Shown here in pieces: positions 49,271 through 57,792 of a stretch of 64,000 bases of DNA. The position numbers and the translations under genes were made by a program. The first letter of the stretch is position 1; every line of letters begins with the position of its first letter. The stretch comes from Pedobacter kyungheensis (lineage in GTDB: Bacteria > Bacteroidota > Bacteroidia > Sphingobacteriales > Sphingobacteriaceae), in assembly GCF_000812965.1 (NCBI RefSeq), contig NZ_JSYN01000027.1:124001-188000 (forward strand), in the 5' to 3' direction. The notes under the pieces are model-generated. The model had not been told where the DNA came from and searched no databases. It saw nothing but the letters and a program-made list of their open reading frames with translations.

Positions 49271-50989
49271 TTATTTAAGCATGGTAAAATATTCTGCCAG
49301 CGGACCTAAAGCCAGGGCCGGGAAATAGGAAAGTGCGTTTAACACCAGGATTACGGCAAAAGTCATGAGGGCAAATGTTTTGGTGTCGGTTTTTAAAGTA
49401 CCTGCCGATTCGGGGATGAACTTTTTACCTGCAAGTAAACCAGCAATGGCTACCGGACCAATGATTGGTAAGAAACGGCCAAGGAAGATGATTACGCCAG
49501 TTAAAACGTTCCAGAAAATATTATTATCACCCAGACCTTCAAAGCCCGAACCATTGTTGGCATTAGATGAGGTTACTTCGTACAGCATTTCAGAAAAGCC
49601 ATGGAATCCGGGGTTGTTTAACCAGGCTTTAGGTTGCACTGCCCAGGCAGCATTACCGTGGTTGGTAAATACATAACTGGCAATTGCGGTTCCGGCGAGG
49701 ATTAAAAACGGACTTAATAAGGTAATTAGTGCAGCAATCTTAATTTCGCGGGCTTCTACCTTATGGCCTAGGAATTCGGGAGTACGGCCAACCATCAGTC
49801 CTGAAATGAATACCGCAATAATTAAATAAACGAAATAGTTTAACAAACCTACGCCACAACCGCCGTAAATGGCATTAATCATCATGGCCAGTAACTGCCA
49901 TAAACCTGTAAGCGGCATTGTGCTGTCGTGCATTCCATTAACCGATCCGGTAGAAATCACCGTGGTTAAAGTACTCCAGTAAGCTGTAGCAGCCGGACCA
50001 AGCCTTACTTCTTTGCCTTCCATAGCGCCTGTAGCTTGCGAAATGCCCATTTTGGCAATAGCCGGATTTCCACCCAATTCTGACGATAGGGTCGGGATCA
50101 TCAGCATAAATAAGCCAATAGTCATCACACCGAATATCGTCCAGGCCAGTTTTCTCCTGCGAATGAAATAACCAAAGGCGATAATCATGGCGATTGGAAT
50201 AATGGTTTGGGCAATCACCTCAACCATATTGGTTAAGTAGCTTGGGTTTTCGAATGGGTGGGCAGAATTTGCACCAAAATACCCACCACCATTCGTACCC
50301 AGGTGTTTTATAGCTATCATTTGTGCGGCAGGCCCGCGCGAAACGTTTACGGTATCGCCCTGTACCGAAATAAACTGATCCTTGCCTTCGTAACTTGCGG
50401 GAGTTCCGTTAAAGGTTAAGATCAATGCTACAATAACTGATAGCGGGAGCAATAAGCGCGTAATGGACTTTACAAAAAACTCCCAGAAGTTACCGAGCTG
50501 GGTTGCTGTTTTATCTCTGAAAGCTTTAAACAGGACTACTGCTGCGGCGATACCCGTTGCGGCACTCACAAACTGCAGAAACATGAGTACAAACTGCTGG
50601 GTGAGATAACTTACGCCACTTTCGCCCGAATAATGTTGCAGGTTACAGTTGGCCACAAAGCTGATAATGGTGTTAAAGGCTAAATCGGGTGTCATTCCGG
50701 GGTTTCCATCCGGATTAAAAGGCAGTTTATCCTGAAATATCAATACAAAAAAGCCATATACCAGCCAAAGGACGTTGATGGTGAGCAGGGCTTTTAACTG
50801 TTGTTTCCAGTTCATCTGTTCTTTAACGTTGATGCCTGAAAGTTTATAAATTCCGTTTTCGAGCGGTTTTAAAAAGTCTGTCCAAACTTTTTCTCCTGCA
50901 AAAACCTTAGCCAGGTATTTACCTAAAGGGATGGCAATAATTAAGGTAAGCAGGAAGGTGGCGATGATGCCAATTAATTCAGTGTTCAT
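49271..50989 (-). CDS. kdpA: KdpA, potassium-translocating subunit
   Basis: The 572-residue membrane protein has ten or more helices and the selectivity-filter-like loops of KdpA (NCNLQHYSGE, GTNGGGYFGANSAHPFENP, GSVNGMHDS and SNANNGSGF). It binds and passes K+ with high affinity. The kdpF gene ends 37 bases before its start. It is the first large gene of the kdp operon. Confidence 0.97.
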   Translation of the reverse strand: MNTELIGIIATFLLTLIIAIPLGKYLAKVFAGEKVWTDFLKPLENGIYKLSGINVKEQMNWKQQLKALLTINVLWLVYGFFVLIFQDKLPFNPDGNPGMTPDLAFNTIISFVANCNLQHYSGESGVSYLTQQFVLMFLQFVSAATGIAAAVVLFKAFRDKTATQLGNFWEFFVKSITRLLLPLSVIVALILTFNGTPASYEGKDQFISVQGDTVNVSRGPAAQMIAIKHLGTNGGGYFGANSAHPFENPSYLTNMVEVIAQTIIPIAMIIAFGYFIRRRKLAWTIFGVMTIGLFMLMIPTLSSELGGNPAIAKMGISQATGAMEGKEVRLGPAATAYWSTLTTVISTGSVNGMHDSTMPLTGLWQLLAMMINAIYGGCGVGLLNYFVYLIIAVFISGLMVGRTPEFLGHKVEAREIKIAALITLLSPFLILAGTAIASYVFTNHGNAAWAVQPKAWLNNPGFHGFSEMLYEVTSSNANNGSGFEGLGDNNIFWNVLTGVIIFLGRFLPIIGPVAIAGLLAGKKFIPESAGTLKTDTKTFALMTFAVILVLNALSYFPALALGPLAEYFTMLK

Positions 50990-51026
50990 TTTTTTTGTTT
51001 TTTAATTTCCCTTTAAGGGTAAGGGG

Positions 51027-51104
51027 TTAAAATTTTTCGGGTTTAATCAACACGTAAATCATATAGATAAATACGGCGATAGAGATGATAAATAGTGCTA
51101 ACAT
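51027..51104 (-). CDS. kdpF: KdpF, small subunit of the potassium ATPase
   Basis: The 25-codon gene encodes one membrane helix (MLALFIISIAVFIYMIYVLI) and ends KPEKF. The tail YVLIKPEKF matches the KdpF signature (Y-x3-L-x-PE-x-F). KdpF stabilises the pump complex and is often missed in annotation. It lies 37 bases before kdpA and five bases after a second microprotein gene. Confidence 0.85.
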   Translation of the reverse strand: MLALFIISIAVFIYMIYVLIKPEKF

Positions 51105-51109
51105 GTTTT

Positions 51110-51190
51110 TCAGATTTTTTCGAACCAATCGATAGAGCGGTAAGTTGCCCAGCAAAGCAGGATCAGGATTAGAAATAGGATAATTGTCAT
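51110..51190 (-). CDS. 26-residue membrane microprotein before kdpF
   Basis: The open frame from the ATG at 51190 to the TGA at 51110-51112 encodes a single hydrophobic helix (MTIILFLILILLCWATY) and a short tail RSIDWFEKI. Its stop lies only five bases before the kdpF ATG, an operon-like spacing. It is not KdpF, since the PExF tail is absent. The frame is short, so chance cannot be ruled out, but the composition is strongly membrane-like. Confidence 0.55.
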   Translation of the reverse strand: MTIILFLILILLCWATYRSIDWFEKI

Positions 51191-51310
51191 AACTTAAATG
51201 ATTAATGATATCGCTATTGCCAAAGCCTGTGCCGTAGAAGATTTTTTTTTGTAAAGCACTTGTTTATAGGTGTTTATGTTTTTTTTGCCTGTTTGAAAAA
51301 ATTTTAACAC

Positions 51311-51343
51311 AAAAAAACCCTTCCGTTTTGGAAGGGTTTTTTT
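51311..51343. terminator. Strong bidirectional terminator upstream of kdp
   Basis: A perfect 14-base stem (51311-51324 with 51330-51343, loop GTTTT) has an A-run at one end and a T-run at the other, so it works in both directions. It isolates the kdp operon from the repeat region. The kdp promoter must lie between 51191 and about 51310; I found no clear TAnnTTTG there. Confidence 0.8.
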
Positions 51344-51360
51344 CAAAATGGAAAGTTGAT

Positions 51361-52186
51361 CGCACATTTTTTTACCGCAAAGGGCACAAAGAAAGGCGCA
51401 GAGCCCGCAGAGTTGGGTGCTTATTTTTGATGTGGCATTTTGTTCGCTTTACTGTTTAACCACAGAATGCACGGAGGAAAACACAAAGTACACAGAGTTG
51501 GATGATTATTTGTTTTATAAATGTCGCGATAAAATCGCTATGTTATTTATGCACTCGTTAGAAACGAGCGCACGCGACGTGCTCAGTTGCGCTCTGTATA
51601 AAACTCTGTTTGCTCGGTGGTAAAAATAGGCTTTGCAGTTAATTGAAGTACGAATGGTAACTGATAGTCCTTCGACAGGCTCAGGATGACAAGGCATTGT
51701 TTATGATTGTCTTAAGTATTTAAAATGCGATGAAATCGCTATGTTATTTATACAAAATGATGTACTCGGTTACACTCTGTGTAAAGCTCAGTGCCCTCGG
51801 TGGTAAAATAGACTTTGCAGTTAATTGAAGTACGAATGGTAACTGATAGTCCTTCGACAGGCTCATGATGACAAGACATTGTTTATGATTGTCTTAAGTA
51901 TTTAAAATGCGATGAAATCGCTATGTTATTTATGCACTCGTTAGAAACGAGCGCAAGCGACGTGCTAGGTTGCACGCTGTGTAAAACTCTGTTTGCTCGG
52001 TAGTAAAATAAGCTTTGCGTGCCTTTGCGTAAAAACTTAGTGCCCTTTGCGGTTAATTGGAAAGCGATAAAAATCGCTATAGAGCATAAATGATGTGCTC
52101 GGTTACATGCTGTGAAAAGCTCAGTGCTCTCGGTGGTAAAAATAGGCTTTGCGTGCCTTTGCGTAAAAACTTAGCGCTCTTTGCGG
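51361..52186. repeat. Composite repeat region right of the kdp block
   Basis: About 820 gene-free bases begin with ACCGCAAAGGGC and end with CTCTTTGCGGTTAA, inverted versions of each other. Inside are REP-like hairpins (51523-51582, 51727-51739, 51909-51975, 52064-52078). A direct repeat of about 138 bp (51613-51751 and 51796-51933) and two copies of a TTCGACAGGCTCA word (from about 51671 and 51853) complete the region. Short open frames here are by-products. Confidence 0.75.
51613..51933 (+). repeat. Direct repeat pair of about 138 bp
   Basis: The copies 51613-51751 and 51796-51933 differ by a few substitutions and one base of length. Each runs from CTCGGTGGTAAAA through CCTTCGACAGGCTCA to a GCGATGAAATCGC hairpin. 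The spacing is about 182 bases. Confidence 0.8.
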
Positions 52187-52708
52187 TTAAAAGTTGATAA
52201 ACTTATCAATCTGCTCGTTCGTAAACTTAACCGTATCTTCTTTGATTAAATTTCCCTCTGCATCCAGTTCGGTTTTAATGTTGGGAATATGCAGGCGTAG
52301 CGGTAAAATATTTAAATGGATGTAATGGCAAACGCCGGTAAAGTGATCAACCCCGCGGATATTGCCGTATTTCCCTGATGAAATGCCCACTAAAGCTGCT
52401 TTTTTATCGTAAAAACTATCCGGGAAATTACAGGCGTCAATCAGTACCTTAAGCACGCCAGGATAGCTGCCATTGTATTCGGGCATTACGAAAATGAATT
52501 TTTGGGTCTCATTAATCATATCCTGAATCTTCTGGAAAGCCTCTGATCTTTTGCCGTACATATCGGTATTAAGCACATCGATAGGCAGGTGTTCCAAACT
52601 GAAAACACTAGCTTCAACACCTTTTTCTTTTAGTTGCTTTTGGTAATATTTGGCAACTTTTAACGTATTGCTATTATACCTGTTGGTAGCGGCTATTATT
52701 GTAATCAT
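52187..52708 (-). CDS. NADPH-dependent FMN reductase family protein
   Basis: The 173-residue flavoprotein has the flavodoxin-like fold: MITIIAATNRYNSNTLKVA at the N-terminus as the FMN phosphate loop, and MPEYNGSYPGVLKVLID (about 75-91), the family's flavin-contact motif. It reduces FMN or quinones using NAD(P)H in the cytoplasm. The gene ends directly at the repeat region and is divergent from parA. Confidence 0.88.
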   Translation of the reverse strand: MITIIAATNRYNSNTLKVAKYYQKQLKEKGVEASVFSLEHLPIDVLNTDMYGKRSEAFQKIQDMINETQKFIFVMPEYNGSYPGVLKVLIDACNFPDSFYDKKAALVGISSGKYGNIRGVDHFTGVCHYIHLNILPLRLHIPNIKTELDAEGNLIKEDTVKFTNEQIDKFINF

Positions 52709-52878
52709 GGATAATTGTTAATAAGATGTTCAAAACCCGAATGCGCTTGTTGCTAAAATTGCCATATAGTTTGTATCTTAGCTGATTGTGAAAAAGGCCG
52801 TAAACAACGCAAAAATAGAACTTTTTGCCAATTAATAACACAGCCCCAGTAAACGTTAAGTAAATTTCTGATACATAG

Positions 52879-53682
52879 ATGAGCAAAATTATTGCATTAG
52901 CAAATCAAAAAGGTGGTGTTGGTAAAACAACTTCATCGATAAACCTGGCTGCGAGTTTAGCCGTACTAGAATATAAAACTTTGTTAGTTGATGCCGATCC
53001 ACAGGCAAACTCAACATCCGGTATCGGTTTCGATCCGCGGAATATAAAAGATAGTATTTATGAGTGTATTATTAACGATATCGACCCTTTGCAGGCGATA
53101 CAAAAAACAGATACACCCAATTTAGATTTATTGCCAGCACACATCGATTTAGTGGGTGCGGAGATTGAAATGATTAACCTGAACAACCGTGAGTATAAAA
53201 TGAAAGCGGTTTTGGAGAAAATTAAAGATCAGTACGATTTTATCATTATCGATTGTTCTCCTTCATTGGGTTTAATTACCATTAATGCATTAACTGCTGC
53301 CGATTCGGTAATTATTCCGGTTCAATGTGAATATTTCGCCCTAGAAGGTTTGGGTAAATTGTTAAATACCATTAAAATTGTACAGAACCGTTTAAATACC
53401 AATCTGGAAATTGAAGGTATTTTATTAACCATGTACGATGTACGTTTACGTTTATCGAACCAGGTAGTAGAAGAAGTTAAAACACACTTTAATGAACTGG
53501 TTTTCGAAACCATTATTCAGCGTAACACCCGTTTAAGTGAGGCACCAAGTTATGGTGTTTCGGTAATTATGCACGATGCAAACTGTAAAGGTGCCATTAA
53601 CTACCTTAACCTTGCCCGAGAAATTGTTAAAAAGAACGGTTTGTTAAGAGAAGAAGAAAATATTGGAACAGCAACTTTATAA
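52879..53682 (+). CDS. parA: ParA/Soj chromosome-partitioning ATPase
   Basis: The 267-residue ATPase has the deviant Walker A KGGVGKTT (11-18), the Walker B stretch FIIIDCSPSLGL and the ParA motif VDADPQANST. It moves or positions the chromosome origin together with ParB. The gene is seven bases before parB. Together with the neighbouring ParB this is the chromosomal type rather than a plasmid pair, because dapB and lepB follow directly. Confidence 0.95.
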   Translation: MSKIIALANQKGGVGKTTSSINLAASLAVLEYKTLLVDADPQANSTSGIGFDPRNIKDSIYECIINDIDPLQAIQKTDTPNLDLLPAHIDLVGAEIEMINLNNREYKMKAVLEKIKDQYDFIIIDCSPSLGLITINALTAADSVIIPVQCEYFALEGLGKLLNTIKIVQNRLNTNLEIEGILLTMYDVRLRLSNQVVEEVKTHFNELVFETIIQRNTRLSEAPSYGVSVIMHDANCKGAINYLNLAREIVKKNGLLREEENIGTATL

Positions 53683-53689
53683 ATTATAG

Positions 53690-54598
53690 ATGACATCTTT
53701 TCAGCGAAAAACAGGTTTAGGAAGAGGGCTAAGTGCGCTTTTAGATGATAGCGAAGCTGCTCATCCACCCAAACAGCAGGTAAATGCTGTGAGCGAAACC
53801 GAGCAGGTAAGCAATATCAGTCATGTAAATTTAACCGAAGTTGAAACCAATCCCTATCAGCCACGTACCGAATTTGATCAGGTTGCTTTAAATGAGCTTG
53901 CCGATTCGATCAAAGTTCAGGGCTTGATTCAGCCAATTACTGTAAGGAAACTGAGTGCAAACAAATATCAGTTAATTTCGGGCGAGCGCAGGTTCAGGGC
54001 TTCGAAACTGGCTGGCTTAACGCAGATTCCGGCTTATATCCGCAGTGCCAACGATCAGCAAATGCTGGAAATGGCATTGATCGAAAATATCCAGAGAGAA
54101 AATTTAAATGCTATTGAAGTGGCTTTAAGTTTCCAAAGGATGATTGATGAAGTAGGCTTAAAGCAAGAACAACTGGGCGAGCGCGTAGGTAAAAACCGTA
54201 CCACCGTAACCAACTACCTGCGTTTGCTAAAACTTCCACCAGCAATTCAGGCTTCTATCCGCGATCAGCGAATTTCGATGGGCCATGCCCGTGCCTTAAT
54301 TAATGTAGACGGTGTAGACAGACAATTATATATTCATCAGGAAATTCTCGAAAAAGGCCTTTCTGTACGTAAAGTAGAAGAACTGGTGCGCAACCTGCAG
54401 CAGGTGCCTTTAAAAGCAACCGATAAGCCAAAAGTAAAGGCGGTTTCTTTCCAATACCAAAAACTGCAAGACGATCTGGCCTCTAAATTTGCCACACGGG
54501 TAAAATTAAAAGTTGCCCAAAATGGTAAAGGAGCAATCGAAATTCCATTTATGAGCGACGACGATCTGAACCGGATTTTAGAATTATTAGACTGGTAA
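53690..54598 (+). CDS. parB: ParB/Spo0J chromosome-partitioning protein
   Basis: The 302-residue protein has an N-terminal GLGRGLSALL tag that contacts ParA. The ParB/Srx domain carries NPYQPRTEF and GERRFRASK (98-106), and the helix-turn-helix has QEQLGERVGKNRTTVTNYLRLL. A C-terminal dimer domain ends the protein. It binds parS sites and spreads on DNA using CTP. No parS-like palindrome was noticed in this window. Its stop overlaps the start of the next gene (TAATG). Confidence 0.95.
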   Translation: MTSFQRKTGLGRGLSALLDDSEAAHPPKQQVNAVSETEQVSNISHVNLTEVETNPYQPRTEFDQVALNELADSIKVQGLIQPITVRKLSANKYQLISGERRFRASKLAGLTQIPAYIRSANDQQMLEMALIENIQRENLNAIEVALSFQRMIDEVGLKQEQLGERVGKNRTTVTNYLRLLKLPPAIQASIRDQRISMGHARALINVDGVDRQLYIHQEILEKGLSVRKVEELVRNLQQVPLKATDKPKVKAVSFQYQKLQDDLASKFATRVKLKVAQNGKGAIEIPFMSDDDLNRILELLDW

Positions 54599-55344
54599 TG
54601 CAAAAAACGAAGCTTTTAATACTGGTTTCTTTATTTACATTTTTGATTGTAAACCTGGCTAGTGCACAGGTTAAGGATACTACTGTATTAAAACCAGCCG
54701 ATACCTCCAAAACGAAAGTGGTAGCACCCATTGGTAAGGGAGGGGCAAAGCAACCGGTAACCCGTCAGGATTCGATGAAAGCCAAATACGTTAATCCGGG
54801 TAAAGTTGCGGGTAGAAAAGCGGTTTTCAGATCGATGATTATTCCGGGCTGGGGGCAGGTATATAATATGCAGTTACTTAACGATGGTTATGGAACCCGG
54901 GCAGGCAAAAGCCAGTTTTGGCAAAAGATATACACAGGTGGCAAAATTGCAGCTATTTATGGTGGTATTACCGTGTTGACCATTTCATATATAGACAGTC
55001 GTAAAAACTATAAAATATTCTTAGCTGAATCGCAATACAGAGAGGCAAAAAACTCCGGACAGAGTACAGAAGGCTTAGAAGCAAATCCGAATTTGGCCAG
55101 ATGGTCTGACAGCGGGGTGACGACAAACAAAGCGAATTACAAAAGAAATGCTCAAATCGTACTTTTTTCTTATGGTTTGGTTTATTTTGCCAATATTGTA
55201 GATGCTTATGTTGCTGCGCGACTACATTTCTTTAACATCGACGACAATCTGGGTACAGTTAAGCTCATGCCATCTATGATTAACACCAACAGTGTATATG
55301 GTTTTAATGCCACACCGGCACTAAAACTATCGCTTACTTTTTAA
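54598..55344 (+). CDS. DUF5683 family membrane protein
   Basis: The 248-residue protein has a signal peptide (about 1-23, ending LASAQ) and a Pro/Thr/Lys-rich linker. The DUF5683 motif IPGWGQVYN (about 81-89) follows, with hydrophobic segments (IAAIYGGITVLTISYI, IVLFSYGLVYFANIVDAYVAA). The family is Bacteroidota-specific and of unknown role. It overlaps parB by one base and precedes dapB. This par-DUF5683-dapB-lepB order is recalled from related genomes. Confidence 0.83.
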   Translation: MQKTKLLILVSLFTFLIVNLASAQVKDTTVLKPADTSKTKVVAPIGKGGAKQPVTRQDSMKAKYVNPGKVAGRKAVFRSMIIPGWGQVYNMQLLNDGYGTRAGKSQFWQKIYTGGKIAAIYGGITVLTISYIDSRKNYKIFLAESQYREAKNSGQSTEGLEANPNLARWSDSGVTTNKANYKRNAQIVLFSYGLVYFANIVDAYVAARLHFFNIDDNLGTVKLMPSMINTNSVYGFNATPALKLSLTF

Positions 55345-55426
55345 CCTCAACAAACGATCATGGTATTACCAACAATCAATTATTTTAAATCATGATCCTT
55401 TAATCACCTTAAATATAAATGTACAG

Positions 55427-56161
55427 ATGAAAATTGCGCTTTTAGGTTACGGCAAAATGGGGCAGATTATAGAAAAATTTGCACTCGAACGCGGTCACGA
55501 AATCGTTTTAAAAATAACAATCGATAATCAGGAAGATTTAACCCGCGAAAATTTAAAAGCTGCTGATGTGGCCATCGATTTTAGTACGCCTGATTCGGTT
55601 TTAAAAAATATTGATGTTTGTTTTGATGCCAATGTGCCGGTAGTTGTAGGAACAACCGGTTGGTATGGTAAATTACAGGAAGTAAAAGATGATTGCGATA
55701 AAAGTAACAATACCTTGCTTTATGGGTCTAACTTCAGTATTGGCGTAAATTTGTTCTTTAAGCTTAACCAAACATTGGCTAAACTGATGAATAATTATCC
55801 GGCTTATGAGGTGCAGGTAGAAGAGATTCACCATACCCAGAAACTGGATTCGCCAAGCGGAACAGCCATTACATTGGCAGAAGGTATTGTTGAAAATCTG
55901 GAGCGCAAGCAAGAATGGTTAAACGAAGTAGTGGGTACAGATGTAGAGTTGTTTCCAAAACCTGAGCAATTGCTGATTGAATCGCACCGCATTGAAAATA
56001 TACCAGGTACGCATACTGTAATTTACAGCAGTGAAGTTGATGAAATAGAAATTAAACATACTGCCCATAATCGTGCTGGTTTTGCTTTAGGTGCGGTAGT
56101 GGCAGCAGAGTGGGTGAAGGATAAAAAAGGATTTTTTAGTATTACTGATATTTTTGAATAG
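55427..56161 (+). CDS. dapB: 4-hydroxy-tetrahydrodipicolinate reductase
   Basis: The 244-residue enzyme reduces hydroxy-tetrahydrodipicolinate in lysine and diaminopimelate synthesis. The nucleotide-binding GYGKMG (7-12), VVGTTGWYG and the catalytic EIHHTQKLDSPSGTA (133-147) are present. It is slightly shorter than the E. coli enzyme, as usual in Bacteroidota. It is followed by a short AAGTTTTAAGTTAACAG-type repeat and lepB. Confidence 0.95.
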   Translation: MKIALLGYGKMGQIIEKFALERGHEIVLKITIDNQEDLTRENLKAADVAIDFSTPDSVLKNIDVCFDANVPVVVGTTGWYGKLQEVKDDCDKSNNTLLYGSNFSIGVNLFFKLNQTLAKLMNNYPAYEVQVEEIHHTQKLDSPSGTAITLAEGIVENLERKQEWLNEVVGTDVELFPKPEQLLIESHRIENIPGTHTVIYSSEVDEIEIKHTAHNRAGFALGAVVAAEWVKDKKGFFSITDIFE

Positions 56162-56309
56162 CCGAAAGTTTTAAGTTAACAGTTGGAAGTTTTCAGTTAA
56201 CTAATTTATACAGTTAACCGATTAACCAAACGAGAAATAAATCAGTGTAATCAAACAGAAAGATAACAGGTAGCCGGTTAAATAAAATCGCGGACCAAAA
56301 CTAAGATAT

Positions 56310-57503
56310 ATGAATTATAAATTCTGGCAAAGAAAAAAAGATGCCACTAAGAAGAAGAAAACCAAAACCCGCGAGTGGGTAGATGCTATCGTTTTTGCGG
56401 TAGTTGCGGCAACCATCATCCGGGTATTCTTTATCGAAGCCTATACCATTCCATCAGGATCGATGGAGCGTTCGCTGTTAATCGGCGATTTTCTTTTCGT
56501 AAGTAAGGTAAATTATGGCGCACGTATCCCGATGACACCGGTTGCTTTTCCTTTCGCACACCACACCATGCCTTTAACCACTTCTACCAAAGCTTATTGG
56601 GATGGCGTTCAGTGGAAATATCACCGTTTACCGGGCTTGTCAAAAATTAAACGAAACGACGTGGTGGTTTTCAACTTTCCCGAAGGTGATACCGTTGCTG
56701 TAGAAAATCAGGTGGCCAGTTATTACGAACTGGTAAGGAGCATGGGCCGCGAGCAGGTACGCAGCACTTATACAATTGTTGACAGACCTGTTGATAAACG
56801 CGAAAACTTTATTAAACGCTGTATCGGTATTCCGGGCGATGTAATTTCGATGAGCAATGGCATTACAAGTGTAAATGGTAAAACAGAGCCTTTAAAAAAT
56901 ACAGGTATGATGCCATACCGTATCGAATTTAAAACCATGGATTTTAACTATGCGGCACTGGATGAATTTAAATTGAATCTGGGGAGTTCGCCTGCGGTGG
57001 CAGCGAATACCTACATTGTAGATGCATCATCAGAAATTGCCGATAAATTGAAGGCGCTGGATTTTGTTAAATCGGTAACCTTAAGTCCCGATCCGGCTGG
57101 TGCTGTTCCGGGAGGTATTTTTCCTAACGACCCTAACCGGGTTTGGAACCGCGACAATTTCGGTCCGGTTAAAGTGCCTGCAAAAGGATGGACGGTTCAG
57201 ATCGACAGTAATACCATGCCGCTTTATTACCGAGCCATCAGAACTTACGAAGGCAATAAAGTAGAACAAAAAGATGGTAAATGGTTTATTAACGATAAGC
57301 CGGCTACCAGTTATACCTTTAAAATGGATTATTACTGGATGATGGGAGATAACCGCCATAATTCGGCCGATTCTCGCTATTGGGGTTTTGTTCCTGAAGA
57401 TCACATTGTAGGTAAAGCCCTGTTTGTTTGGATGAGCTGGGATAGTACGGCATCATTCTTACACAAAATAAGGTGGAGCCGTTTGTTTATGGGGATTCAC
57501 TAA
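56310..57503 (+). CDS. lepB: Signal peptidase I
   Basis: The 397-residue peptidase has an N-terminal membrane helix (about 24-42). The catalytic Ser51 lies in IPSGSMERSLL and Lys169 in NFIKRCIGIPGD, and GDNRHNSADSRYWG closes the fold. A large insertion (about 185-310) between the catalytic boxes is longer than in E. coli, as often in this phylum. It removes signal peptides at the outer face of the inner membrane. A strong terminator follows. Confidence 0.95.
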   Translation: MNYKFWQRKKDATKKKKTKTREWVDAIVFAVVAATIIRVFFIEAYTIPSGSMERSLLIGDFLFVSKVNYGARIPMTPVAFPFAHHTMPLTTSTKAYWDGVQWKYHRLPGLSKIKRNDVVVFNFPEGDTVAVENQVASYYELVRSMGREQVRSTYTIVDRPVDKRENFIKRCIGIPGDVISMSNGITSVNGKTEPLKNTGMMPYRIEFKTMDFNYAALDEFKLNLGSSPAVAANTYIVDASSEIADKLKALDFVKSVTLSPDPAGAVPGGIFPNDPNRVWNRDNFGPVKVPAKGWTVQIDSNTMPLYYRAIRTYEGNKVEQKDGKWFINDKPATSYTFKMDYYWMMGDNRHNSADSRYWGFVPEDHIVGKALFVWMSWDSTASFLHKIRWSRLFMGIH

Positions 57504-57526
57504 ACAATTTCGATAAAAACCTAATG

Positions 57527-57554
57527 AGGCCTGCATTTTATGCGGGCCTTTTTT
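57527..57554 (+). terminator. Intrinsic terminator of lepB
   Basis: The ten-base arms AGGCCTGCAT / ATGCGGGCCT (one G-T pair, loop TTT) are followed by six T's. The remaining bases before the SusC gene hold its promoter and leader. Confidence 0.85.
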
Positions 57555-57589
57555 ATGCTAAAATCACCTTTTTAAAAAAATTAAAAAGT

Positions 57590-57622
57590 TTGCATTGTTT
57601 TTATTTTTTTTTCATAAGTTTG
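57590..57622 (+). promoter_or_regulatory. Bacteroidota promoter of the SusC-like gene
   Basis: A -7 element TAAGTTTG (57615-57622) has a TTG at 57590-57592 (22 bases upstream) and another at 57595-57597 (17 bases). The leader before the ATG at 57793 is about 165 bases. No anti-sigma/sigma pair is encoded next to it. Confidence 0.55.
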
Positions 57623-57792
57623 TTCTGTCAGTTGTGGGTAAAAAGTATGTAAAAATCGTCTTGCACCTTTTGCTTCTTTCTGATATTGGGTTTCAGTTTC
57701 CCAATCAACAGGGCTCAAGTCACTAATGAGCTGCTGATAAAATAATGCTGATAAATTAACTAATCAATTATCTAACCATTACCAAACAAATT

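Noticed and set aside
52709..54598. parS site or replication origin near parA/parB
   Set aside because: No parS-type palindrome or DnaA-box cluster was noticed by eye; a motif scan would be needed to settle it.
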